64,000 bases of DNA, from positions 28,417-92,416 of the forward strand of contig CAZFLD010000007.1 in assembly GCA_964519835.1 (NCBI GenBank). Direction: 5' to 3'. This document shows, in pieces, positions 35,478 to 43,283 of this stretch. Within the stretch, counting starts at the first letter, position 1, and every line of letters begins with the position of its first letter. Below the pieces are notes generated by a model. That model made no database searches. It had not been told where the DNA came from and saw nothing but the letters and a program-made list of their open reading frames with translations. A program made the position numbers and the translations under genes. The DNA is from CAZFLD01 sp964519835. GTDB taxonomy: Bacteria > Spirochaetota > Spirochaetia > DSM-27196 > CAZFLD01.

Positions 35478-36410
35478 ATGACCGGTAATCAACTCGATCA
35501 CGCAACTATTCGACAACGACTCGAACCACCCGGGCAAAACGGCCAACCCGTCCGGGCCGTCTTGGATACCGACACCTACAACGAGGTGGACGACCAATTT
35601 GCCCTTGCCCACGCCCTCCTCTCGCCGAAATCGATCTCGTTGGAAGCGGTCTACGCCGCCCCTTTTCACAACAGCCGTTCGCAAGGGCCCGCGGACGGAA
35701 TGGAGAAGAGCTACAACGAGATCCATCGCGTGCTCGATCTGTTGGACTATTCCCTAGAGTCGGTGTACCGGGGAGCAACTTCGTATCTGCCGGATGACCC
35801 ACGCCCGGTGGAAAGCGACGCCGCGGCCGACCTGGTACAACGCGCAAAGTCATCGGATACCGTCCTGTATGTGCTTGCTATCGGTGCGATCACAAACGTC
35901 GCTTCCGCCTTGCTTCTCGATCCCTCCATCGCCGGGAGGATCGTAGTGGTGTGGTTGGGAGGGCACGCCCCGTACTGGCCCGACAACCAGGAGTTTAATC
36001 TTCGCCAGGATCCCGTGGCGGCTCGTGTGGTATTCGATTCCGGAGTACCGCTCGTTCACATTCCGTGTTTGCCGGTAGCCTCCCATCTCTGCACCACTGT
36101 CGCGGAGCTCGAGGCATACCTCGACGGACGTAGTCGGATCGGAACCTACCTCACGGATATCGTGCGCGAGTATGCACAAAACCGCTTTGCCTGGTCCAAG
36201 GTCATTTGGGACATCTCGGCTCCCGCCTACCTTGTCGACCCGGCATCGATACAGTCGACGATTGTTCCGAGCCCCATTTTGTCCATCTTGACGGACGACC
36301 TGGTCTGGACGGCTGGAGCGGGTCGCCACCCGATTCGCACTGCGTACGGCGTTTCGCGGGACCGCATTTTTGGCGATTTGTTTCGAAAGCTCGCGGCTGC
36401 ACCCGGGTAA
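35478..36410 (+). CDS. nucleoside hydrolase (inosine-uridine preferring family)
   Basis: The 310-residue protein has the family's metal-binding Asp cluster near the N-terminus as D30, D32, D38 and D39 (LDTDTYNEVDDQFA, cf. DTDPGxDD), then AIGAITNVASALLLDP, VWLGGHAP and DISAPAYLVDP. It should hydrolyse ribonucleosides to base and ribose. The DTDxxNExDDQ form is a recognised subgroup. ATG at 35478 follows AGGAG by 7 bases; the upstream in-frame ATG at 35448 lacks a site. Linked only head-to-head with the PfkB kinase, which suggests a shared sugar-salvage role. Confidence 0.88.
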   Translation: MTGNQLDHATIRQRLEPPGQNGQPVRAVLDTDTYNEVDDQFALAHALLSPKSISLEAVYAAPFHNSRSQGPADGMEKSYNEIHRVLDLLDYSLESVYRGATSYLPDDPRPVESDAAADLVQRAKSSDTVLYVLAIGAITNVASALLLDPSIAGRIVVVWLGGHAPYWPDNQEFNLRQDPVAARVVFDSGVPLVHIPCLPVASHLCTTVAELEAYLDGRSRIGTYLTDIVREYAQNRFAWSKVIWDISAPAYLVDPASIQSTIVPSPILSILTDDLVWTAGAGRHPIRTAYGVSRDRIFGDLFRKLAAAPG

Positions 36411-36482
36411 ACGGCCGCCAACCGGGACTCAACTCCCCGCCGGCGCGCGAGATGCCGTGGAGGTTCCCGCACCCTTCCGGTC

Positions 36483-36652
36483 GGTTGGCGCCGATGGGGC
36501 GGGTTGGGACCGATGGGCGGGTTGGGACCGATGGGCGGGGTTGGGGCCGATGGGCCGGGTTGGGACCGATGGGCCGGGTTGGGACCGATGGGCGGGGTTG
36601 GGGCCGATGGGCCGGGTTGGGACCGATGGACGGGGTTGGGACCGATGGGCCG
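36483..36652. repeat. nine-copy 18-19-bp tandem repeat abutting carB
   Basis: Nine head-to-tail units of consensus GGTTGGGACCGATGGGCGG fill the space between the convergent nucleoside hydrolase and carB genes. Unit starts are 36483, 36502, 36520, 36539, 36558, 36577, 36596, 36615 and 36634; the second is 18 bp and the rest 19. Variants (GGGACC/GGGGCC, GGGCGG/GGGCCG) recur with a three-unit order, so blocks were duplicated. The last unit ends 2 bases before the carB stop codon. No spacers, so not CRISPR. Confidence 0.95.
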
Positions 36653-36654
36653 GT

Positions 36655-39600
36655 TCAGACGAGCTCGGGTAGCCGCCGCGCCGTCAATTCGCCGGATTTT
36701 AGGTATTTGATTCCCTCTACCGCCGCGCGCGCCGCAGACGTTGTTGTGACATACGGGATCTTGCGCCTCACCGTTTCGGTGCGAATATATCCGTCGTCGA
36801 GCTGGGTGAAGCGGCCCTTTGGCGTGTTGATCACAAGCTGTATGCGGTCGGCCACCATGTGGTCCACAAGATTTGGGTGGCCCTCGTAAATCTTTAATAT
36901 CACCTCGGCAAAAACACCGTTTCGAAACAGAAAGTCCGCGGTTCCCCGCGTAGCGGCAATGTGGAAGCCAAGCTCCGACAGTTCCTTCACAATGGGCAAC
37001 ACCGTCTCTTTATCAAACTCGTTGACGGATACAAAGACTCGCCCCTCGGTGGGTAGCCGCGTGCCGGTTGCAAGCGTTGCCTTGGCAAAGGCTTCTCCGA
37101 AGTCCTCGCCAATGCCGATGACCTCGCCTGTCGACCGCATTTCCGGGCCGAGCATTGGGTCGAGATCGTGGAAACGGTCAAAGCTAAACATCGCCTCCTT
37201 TACTGCCCAACCGACGATACACTCGCCCACGGCCACGCCGGCCTCACTGCCGGCGCCCCGGCCAACAAGACCGATGTCGCGAAGGCTTTCGCCGTTCCAG
37301 ATTCGCACGGCGGCGTCTACCAAATCCACACCGGACGCCTTAGAGAGGTACGGGACCGTCCGAGATGCCCGCGGATTTACCTCGAGGATAAAAAGCTCGC
37401 CGTCTTTGACCGCAAACTGGATGTTCAAAAAACCTTTTACACCGATATCCCGGGCAATTGCCGTCGTCGCGACTACCATCGCTTCCTCGGTCCTGATGTC
37501 TTGAATAAACGATGGAAACACACACGCCGAATCTCCTGAGTGAATGCCCGCGGCCTCTATGTGTTGCATAATTCCGCCGACGTAGACGTTTTCCCCGTCA
37601 CAGAGCGCGTCTAGGTCGTACTCAAACGCGTCTTCCAGAAACTGATCGACCAGCACCGGTCGCTTGGGATCAACAGGCACTCCTTTTGCCAGAAAGTTAG
37701 AGAGCTCCTCTTTGTTAAAGGCAATGACCATGCTCCGCCCCCCGAGTACAAACGAAGGCCGAAGCAACACCGGAAAACCGATTTCGTCGGCAAACTGAAA
37801 CACGTCGTCAACGGTTCCCGCCATCCGATTCTCCGGCTGCCTGAGGCCCAGTTTTCGCAGCAGCGTAGCAAAGCGACCACGGTCCTCTGCCGACAGGATA
37901 GCGTCGACGGGCGTTCCGACGATGCGCCGGCCCGCGGCCTCGAGCTCCTCGGCCATGTTGAGCGGCGTCTGACCACCGAGCTGCACGACAACGTCGGAGA
38001 CACCTTCCTTGTGCAACACCTCGAGTACGTCCTCGGCGGAAAGCGGCTCGATGTAAAGGCGATCGGAAACGTTGAAATCGGTGGACACCGTCTCCGGATT
38101 GCTGTTGATGATGATCGTTTTTACTCCGAGCCGGCGGTAGGCCATCGAAGAGAGGGTACAACAGGTATCGAACTCCAGCCCTTGGCCAATCCGATTCGGT
38201 CCGCTCGCGAGGATCGCCACCGCCGGCCGCTCGATCTGCCCGCCCTCGTCTAACTCACCGTAGGTCGAATAGAAGTAGGGCGTTCCCGCCTCAAACTCCC
38301 CGGAGCAGGTGTCCACAAAATGAAACGACGCACGCAAACCGGTCTCTTCCCGCAGCGCCCGAACGGCGGAGGCGCCGACCTGCTCCGCGTGCCCGGCGCT
38401 CAGAAGATACGCAATGCGCCGGTCCGAAAGGCCCGCGCGCTTTCCGGTCTCGAGCTGCGCGCGATCGAGCTTCACCTCTGCTTTCGCCCGGCGGTCACTC
38501 CCGCCGGCGCCGCTCCGCGTGCCCGCGCCGCCTGTACGCGAGGCCGAGATGCTCTTCTCGATATCCGCAAGCTCGGCCAAGTTGTAGAGGAACCAGGGGT
38601 CGAAACCGGTGACGCGAGACACTTCGCCGATAGCGTCCTGGCCGCGACGCTTGATTGCCGTGAATGCGGCAAACAGCCGCCTCGGATGGCGAATGGCGAG
38701 CATCGCGTCGATGTCTTCGTCAGACTTGTCGACCAGGTCTTCGAGGCCGTCGTAGCCGAACTCGCAGGCCCGCACTGCCTTGTTCATGGCTTCCAAAAAA
38801 GTTCGGCCGATCGCGAGCGACTCGCCGACCGACTTCATCTGCGTGCCGAGTTCGCCGTGGCCGAGCGGAAACTTTTCGAGCTCGAATCGCGGTACCTTTA
38901 CGGCGCAGTAGTCTAACGACGGCTCAAAGCACGAGACAGTTTTGCCGGTGATATCGTTAATGACTTCGTCGAGGGTAAACCCTACCGCAAGACGGGCCGA
39001 ACATCGCGCGATCGGGAATCCGGTGGCTTTGCTTGCGAGCGCCGACGAGCGGGACACCCGCGGGTTCATCTCGATCACGACCATTCGCCCGTCGACCGGG
39101 TTTACCGCGAACTGCACATTGGAGCCACCGCAGTCGACGCCGATGGCGCGTAGTATCTCGATGGACGCCGACCGCATGGTCTGATACTCGCGGTCCGACA
39201 GAGTTTGGATCGGCGCGACGGTGATGCTGTCGCCCGTGTGCACGCCCATCGGATCGAGATTCTCGATCGAGCAAACAATCACCGCATTGTCGGCACTGTC
39301 GCGCATCACCTCGAGCTCGAACTCCTTCCAGCCGATTAGCGACTCTTCGATAAGAGCGGTGTGAACGGGACTCTCGAGGAGAGCACGCTCTACAAGCGAG
39401 TCGAGCTCGTCAACGGTTCCCGCGATGCTTCCCCCACGGCCGCCAAGAGTGTAGCTCGGCCGGATTATGACGGGCAGCCCATAGGCCATCCTAAACTCTC
39501 GCGCCTCTTCTACCGAGCCAACCAGGTCGGAGCGGGGGCTCTCGAGTCCGATGCTCCGAACGACCTCTTTGAATGCACCCCTGTCTTCGGCCTTCTCGAT

Positions 39601-39966
39601 GGCCTCGATTGCTGCGCCAAGGATCTGAACGTCGTACTTCGCGAACGTCCCTCGCTTGTGAAGGTCCATCGCTAGGTTCAGCGCCGTCTGGCCGCCCATC
39701 GTCGGAAGAACGGCGTCGGGCCTCTCCACCTCGATAACCTTCTCGACGTGGTCCGGATCAAGAGGTTCCATGTACACCGCGTCGGCAATGCCGGGCGTCG
39801 TCATGACCGTCGCCGGGTTTGGGTTCACCAAGATGACGCGGTATCCCTCTTCTTTGAGTGCTCTAACGGCCTGATTTCCGGAGTAGTCGAACTCACAGGC
39901 CTGACCGATAACGATCGGACCGGAACCGATAATTAGAATGGAGTTGATGTCCGTTCGTGCGGGCAT
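36655..39966 (-). CDS. carB: carbamoyl-phosphate synthase large subunit
   Basis: The 1103-residue CarB has the duplicated ATP-grasp architecture: carboxyphosphate half (GSGPIVIGQACEFDYSG), a central oligomerisation region with an inserted Gly/Ala/Ser-rich stretch (TGGAGTRSGAGGSDRRA), the carbamoyl-phosphate half (ASGPNRIGQGLEFDTC) and a C-terminal MGS-like allosteric domain. It makes carbamoyl phosphate for pyrimidines and arginine. It starts 2 bases after the carA stop. Its stop codon adjoins a minisatellite. Confidence 0.98.
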   Translation of the reverse strand: MPARTDINSILIIGSGPIVIGQACEFDYSGNQAVRALKEEGYRVILVNPNPATVMTTPGIADAVYMEPLDPDHVEKVIEVERPDAVLPTMGGQTALNLAMDLHKRGTFAKYDVQILGAAIEAIEKAEDRGAFKEVVRSIGLESPRSDLVGSVEEAREFRMAYGLPVIIRPSYTLGGRGGSIAGTVDELDSLVERALLESPVHTALIEESLIGWKEFELEVMRDSADNAVIVCSIENLDPMGVHTGDSITVAPIQTLSDREYQTMRSASIEILRAIGVDCGGSNVQFAVNPVDGRMVVIEMNPRVSRSSALASKATGFPIARCSARLAVGFTLDEVINDITGKTVSCFEPSLDYCAVKVPRFELEKFPLGHGELGTQMKSVGESLAIGRTFLEAMNKAVRACEFGYDGLEDLVDKSDEDIDAMLAIRHPRRLFAAFTAIKRRGQDAIGEVSRVTGFDPWFLYNLAELADIEKSISASRTGGAGTRSGAGGSDRRAKAEVKLDRAQLETGKRAGLSDRRIAYLLSAGHAEQVGASAVRALREETGLRASFHFVDTCSGEFEAGTPYFYSTYGELDEGGQIERPAVAILASGPNRIGQGLEFDTCCTLSSMAYRRLGVKTIIINSNPETVSTDFNVSDRLYIEPLSAEDVLEVLHKEGVSDVVVQLGGQTPLNMAEELEAAGRRIVGTPVDAILSAEDRGRFATLLRKLGLRQPENRMAGTVDDVFQFADEIGFPVLLRPSFVLGGRSMVIAFNKEELSNFLAKGVPVDPKRPVLVDQFLEDAFEYDLDALCDGENVYVGGIMQHIEAAGIHSGDSACVFPSFIQDIRTEEAMVVATTAIARDIGVKGFLNIQFAVKDGELFILEVNPRASRTVPYLSKASGVDLVDAAVRIWNGESLRDIGLVGRGAGSEAGVAVGECIVGWAVKEAMFSFDRFHDLDPMLGPEMRSTGEVIGIGEDFGEAFAKATLATGTRLPTEGRVFVSVNEFDKETVLPIVKELSELGFHIAATRGTADFLFRNGVFAEVILKIYEGHPNLVDHMVADRIQLVINTPKGRFTQLDDGYIRTETVRRKIPYVTTTSAARAAVEGIKYLKSGELTARRLPELV

Positions 39967-39968
39967 GG

Positions 39969-41210
39969 CTACTCCGTCTCTCCCAGGCCCGAGGCGAGGC
40001 CCACAAAATCATCGAAAATCCACCGCGAATCCTGGGGCCCTGGTGCCGATTCGGGATGAAACTGCGCCGTCCAGATGCCCAATGCTTTGTTTGCGATGCC
40101 CTCCACGCTTTTGTCATTTGCGTTTCGAAACCACACCTGGGTGCCGTCGGGCAGTGTTCCTTCGTCCACCGCAAACCCATGGTTTTGGCTGGTCACAAAG
40201 ACACGACCTGTCTTTTCGTCGCGCACCGGATGATTCACTCCGTGATGCCCAAAGGTCATCTTGTACGTGCGCGCTCCGATTGCCTCGGAGAGTATCTGAT
40301 GGCCCAAGCAAATCCCAAAAAGCGGTCTCTTTCCGGTCAAGAGACGAGCCGTCTCCACAACACGATCCAACACCGCCGGATCTCCGGGACCGTTGGAGAA
40401 GAGCACGGCATCCGGGTCGAGAGAGTCGATCTCCGCCGCGTCTGAGTTGCTTGGCACTAACGTCACCTTGCATCCCCGGGAAACAAGCTCGCGGAGTATA
40501 TTGGCCTTTGACCCACAGTCGACCACGACTACGTGGGGTTTTCCCGACGAGTTGAATACCTCCGACTCCACCGCCCCGACTTCAGCGATGAGATCGCGGC
40601 CTTCCATCGATGGAAAGGCGGCGAGAAACTGGCGGATTCGGGAGGCATCCCCGGCGATGAAGTAATCCTCCACGGGACGTGGTGCGCCCCCAGCGGAGAA
40701 GCCTGCGGGAGTAGCCACATCGGTCGACTCACCCCACGCGGGACCATCCACCAACACGCCGTTTGCCGAGCCGTCGTCTCGCAATCGTAGCGTCAACGAC
40801 CGGGTGTCGACGTTGGTAATTCCCGGTGTGCGATGTAACTCGAGGTACTCCGCCAATCGCGTACGGCCTGGGGGTACCGGACCGACGTACAAGCTCCGAA
40901 CCACGAAGCCGGCAGGCTTAATAACCTGGCGCACCGCACGACCTTCCGGACCCGTCTCGCTCCACTCCCGATCGACGCCGTAGTTTCCCACATGAGGATA
41001 GGTCATGACGACTATTTGCCCGGTGTAGGACGGATCCGTCAGCACCTCGAGGTAGCCGGACATGGCCGTGTTGAACACAACCTCCCCGGCCCCCTTGGCG
41101 GGTTCGCTCCCAATGGGAAGGTCCGCGAGAGTAAACGCCCTCCCCCCAAACGGAAGGCCTGGGAAGCAAAGACCATCGCTAAGAACCAGGTAGCGCCTTG
41201 TTTCCACCAC
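39969..41210 (-). CDS. carA: carbamoyl-phosphate synthase small subunit
   Basis: The N-terminal CarA domain (RRYLVLSDGLCFPGLPFGG) is followed by a class I glutamine amidotransferase domain with nucleophile Cys in LFGICLGHQIL and His/Glu in FHPES. It supplies ammonia to CarB. The frame is open upstream into a T-rich leader, but GTG at 41210 is preceded by GGAGG (10 bases) and gives the family start (413 residues). It lies downstream of a terminator that follows two tRNA genes. Confidence 0.95.
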   Translation of the reverse strand: MVETRRYLVLSDGLCFPGLPFGGRAFTLADLPIGSEPAKGAGEVVFNTAMSGYLEVLTDPSYTGQIVVMTYPHVGNYGVDREWSETGPEGRAVRQVIKPAGFVVRSLYVGPVPPGRTRLAEYLELHRTPGITNVDTRSLTLRLRDDGSANGVLVDGPAWGESTDVATPAGFSAGGAPRPVEDYFIAGDASRIRQFLAAFPSMEGRDLIAEVGAVESEVFNSSGKPHVVVVDCGSKANILRELVSRGCKVTLVPSNSDAAEIDSLDPDAVLFSNGPGDPAVLDRVVETARLLTGKRPLFGICLGHQILSEAIGARTYKMTFGHHGVNHPVRDEKTGRVFVTSQNHGFAVDEGTLPDGTQVWFRNANDKSVEGIANKALGIWTAQFHPESAPGPQDSRWIFDDFVGLASGLGETE

Positions 41211-41256
41211 GCGTTGTATTCCTCCACAAATCGTCGGCCGCACCGACGGTACATAC

Positions 41257-41299
41257 GGCACCCAAAAAGGCAGCCGACCCAAAAAACGCCGACCCAAAA
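41257..41299 (-). repeat. three spaced A-tract repeats in the carA leader
   Basis: On the plus strand GCCGACCCAAAA occurs at 41273-41284 and 41288-41299, with a degenerate copy GGCACCCAAAAA at 41257-41268, a 15-16 base period. They lie between the tRNA terminator and carA, where a promoter or operator is expected. No good -35/-10 pair is visible inside. Confidence 0.6.
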
Positions 41300-41308
41300 G
41301 ACCGCCCC

Positions 41309-41332
41309 AAAAAAAACCGGCTGAAAAGCCGG
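41309..41332 (-). terminator. intrinsic terminator after the tRNA-Gln/tRNA-Glu unit
   Basis: Minus strand: CCGGCT (41332-41327), loop TTTC, AGCCGG (41322-41317), then eight T (41316-41309). It should end the tRNA transcript before carA, or act as an attenuator if carA depends on the tRNA promoter. Confidence 0.85.
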
Positions 41333-41348
41333 CGGCAAAAAAAGCTAA

Positions 41349-41420
41349 TAGCCCCTAGGGGAATCGAACCCCTCTTTGAAGACTGAGAATCTTCCGTCCT
41401 AGCCGATAGACGAAGGGGCC
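41349..41420 (-). tRNA. tRNA-Glu (anticodon CTC)
   Basis: The 72-base cloverleaf on the minus strand: acceptor GGCCCCT/AGGGGCT (G-U at the end), discriminator A, anticodon stem GAAGA/TCTTC with loop TTCTCAG, T arm GGTTCGATTCC. No encoded CCA. The second of two tRNAs in the transcript. Confidence 0.95.
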
Positions 41421-41428
41421 ATAGGTCG

Positions 41429-41499
41429 CTTCCCGGGGAGGACTCGAACCCCCACTAGCAGAGCCAGAATCTGCGGTGCTACCATTACACAACCGGGAA
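41429..41499 (-). tRNA. tRNA-Gln (anticodon CTG)
   Basis: The 71-base cloverleaf on the minus strand: acceptor TTCCCGG/CCGGGAA, discriminator G, anticodon stem GCAGA/TCTGC with loop TTCTGGC, T arm GGTTCGAGTCC. No encoded CCA. It lies 8 bases before tRNA-Glu. Confidence 0.95.
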
Positions 41500-41520
41500 C
41501 CGTTGTCATATCCAGGCAAG

Positions 41521-41548
41521 AATATAAAAAGCGCCACCGCGTTGTCAA
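41521..41548 (-). promoter_or_regulatory. promoter of the tRNA-Gln/tRNA-Glu unit
   Basis: Minus strand: TTGACA (41548-41543), 16-base spacer, TATATT (41526-41521). It lies 21 bases before the first tRNA base, a strong and well placed promoter. Confidence 0.8.
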
Positions 41549-41584
41549 TAACGTGACCGCGGCAGCAGCAATAATGCCCGGCCC

Positions 41585-42139
41585 TTACTCACCGTGGTAC
41601 GAGATCAGTGTGATCAGGTCCATGTCGCCGATTTCCTTTTGGTAATTCAAAAACGGTAGCCCAACCACTGCAAACACCCCCACGGGCTCGGCGCCGCCTT
41701 CCTTTAGTATGTCCGCCGCGGCCCGGATGGTGCCGCCGGTGGCGATAAGATCGTCGACCACAAGGACCCGCTGTCCGGGTCGTACGTCCGCCGTATGAGC
41801 CTCCAGCGTTGCCGTGCCGTACTCCAGGGAATACGAGCGCTCAATTGTAGCGCCGGGCAGCTTGCCTTTTTTTCGCACCAGAATGATGGGAAGGCGGCGA
41901 GCATGGGCAAAGGCGGCTGCAAAGACAAAACCGCGAGCTTCGACCGCGGCGACCGCATCGATAGCCGTATTCTCATAGGCATCAAGCATCCGTTTAATAC
42001 AGTACGAGAACGCATCGGGATTCGTGAGAATCCCGGTTACGTCATAAAAGAGTACGCCGGGTTTTGGGAAATCTGGGATCTTGCGGATGGCGCCGTCCAG
42101 ATCAAAATCCGCTCTGTCATTCGGTCCGTTTGTCGTCAT
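41585..42139 (-). CDS. apt: adenine phosphoribosyltransferase
   Basis: This 184-residue type I phosphoribosyltransferase contains IPDFPKPGVLFYDVTGIL, the flexible-loop region LVRKKGKLPG and the PRPP-binding motif VLVVDDLIATGGT. It salvages adenine to AMP. An unrelated short N-terminal extension (MTTNGPNDRADF) precedes the fold. There is no ribosome-binding site, and the -10 box of its promoter ends 12 bases upstream. Confidence 0.95.
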   Translation of the reverse strand: MTTNGPNDRADFDLDGAIRKIPDFPKPGVLFYDVTGILTNPDAFSYCIKRMLDAYENTAIDAVAAVEARGFVFAAAFAHARRLPIILVRKKGKLPGATIERSYSLEYGTATLEAHTADVRPGQRVLVVDDLIATGGTIRAAADILKEGGAEPVGVFAVVGLPFLNYQKEIGDMDLITLISYHGE

Positions 42140-42151
42140 AGTCGTGTGCCG

Positions 42152-42180
42152 ATCCTACTGAGCGTGCCGGCGGCGGTCAA
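42152..42180 (-). promoter_or_regulatory. apt promoter
   Basis: Minus strand: TTGACC (42180-42175), 17-base spacer, TAGGAT (42157-42152). Predicted start near 42145, about 5 bases before the ATG at 42139. Confidence 0.55.
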
Positions 42181-42231
42181 GAACATTATTCCCGCCTTGT
42201 GCGCCGGGTGTGTTTCGCATAGCCTGGAGAT

Positions 42232-43185
42232 ATGACCGAAATCATCCCGGTCGCAGGCGGAAAGGGCGGCGTTGGTAAGACCATCGTTGTCGCAAACCTT
42301 GCACTGGCCCTGGCAAGACTCGGAAAGACGGTAATCGCCGTGGATTTGGATCTAGGGGCCTCCAACCTTCACACCTGCCTTGGAATCAAGAACAGGAGAG
42401 AAGGTATCGGTCATGTTATCCACCAAAAAAGTCGGTCGGTGGCATCACTAGTCATTCCGACGGACTGGTCACGGCTCCACTTCGTGCCTGGGGACGCGCT
42501 TTTGCCCGGTACGGCCAACCTTCCCTACTTCAAAAAGCTCAGAATTATTAAGGACCTATCGGGACTCACGGCGGACATCGTTCTCGTGGATCTTGGGGCG
42601 GGGTCGGCGAACAACGTGGTCGACTTTTTCCTGACGGCCTGCCGCGGCATCGTGGTGGTCACGCCGGAGACTACCTCGATCTTAAACGCCTACGCCTTTC
42701 TCAAGAACGCGCTCTTTCGCGCCCTCTATCGAAGCTTCCCGCCCAAGAGCGAGGGGCGGTGCATCGTCCGAGAGTTCGGCACACAACGCATCGAAGGCTC
42801 AAAGCGCGGTTTCCCCGATCTGGTTGAAGAGCTTGTATCGATTCTCGGGAGCGAAGCGGACGAGGCAGAACGAGTGATAAAACGGCTCTTCCCCCGCGTG
42901 ATTCTCAACATGGCGCGTAAACAGGAAGACGTTTCCATCGGCGCCAGGCTCCGGGGCCTGTCTGAACGGAATCTCGGGATACAGGTCGAATATGTAAGCG
43001 TGTTGCGCCACGACGAGCTGGTTCCACAGTCGGTCATTAAGCGTAAACCGCTGGTCGAGCTTGCACCGAACGCTCCGTTTAGCCAAGACGTTCGCCGCAC
43101 GGCCGAGCGTGTTGTGGCAGCACTGGGGAGACGAGAATCCGATCTCCGAGACGACGATCTTCAGGCGCTCGAACGCGAACTGTGA
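42232..43185 (+). CDS. MinD/ParA-family ATPase, FlhG-like
   Basis: The 317-residue deviant Walker ATPase starts PVAGGKGGVGKTIVVANLA (signature Lys and P-loop). It continues with VIAVDLDLGASNLHTCLG, IVLVDLGAGSANNVVDF and VVVTPETTSILNAYAFLKNA. The DLDxGxSNLHTxLG form is typical of FlhG/YlxH-like proteins that control flagellar number and of related single-copy ATPases. It lacks a clear C-terminal MinD amphipathic helix; the end is acidic (DLRDDDLQALEREL). It is monocistronic, flanked by apt and tsaD. A role with the flagella is plausible but not shown by context. Confidence 0.82.
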   Translation: MTEIIPVAGGKGGVGKTIVVANLALALARLGKTVIAVDLDLGASNLHTCLGIKNRREGIGHVIHQKSRSVASLVIPTDWSRLHFVPGDALLPGTANLPYFKKLRIIKDLSGLTADIVLVDLGAGSANNVVDFFLTACRGIVVVTPETTSILNAYAFLKNALFRALYRSFPPKSEGRCIVREFGTQRIEGSKRGFPDLVEELVSILGSEADEAERVIKRLFPRVILNMARKQEDVSIGARLRGLSERNLGIQVEYVSVLRHDELVPQSVIKRKPLVELAPNAPFSQDVRRTAERVVAALGRRESDLRDDDLQALEREL

Positions 43186-43203
43186 CCGACAGGTGCGGTC
43201 ACA
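43181..43203 (+). terminator. hairpin at the end of the MinD-like gene
   Basis: tgtgaccg (43181-43188) and cggtcaca (43196-43203) form a perfect 8-bp stem over a 7-base loop, and include the stop codon. No T-tract follows, so it may be a weak or bidirectional terminator between convergent genes. Confidence 0.4.
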
Positions 43204-43283
43204 AGTGTGCACCGGACCGCTCGCGCCGATACCTACGCGGGCGTCGAAAACGTCTCCCGCCGGACGGCCACAGACGATCGCTA

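Noticed and set aside
36483..36652. CRISPR-like array
   Set aside because: Units abut without spacers and no cas gene is present; it is a minisatellite.
36206..36889. Open frame with Gly-Pro-Met-Gly-Arg repeats across the 19-bp minisatellite
   Set aside because: It is the repeat array read through in one frame, overlaps the end of the nucleoside hydrolase and carB on the other strand, and has no ribosome site.
40992..41386. Plus-strand frames over the carA leader and tRNA-Glu
   Set aside because: They are shadows of carA, the terminator and the tRNA on the other strand.
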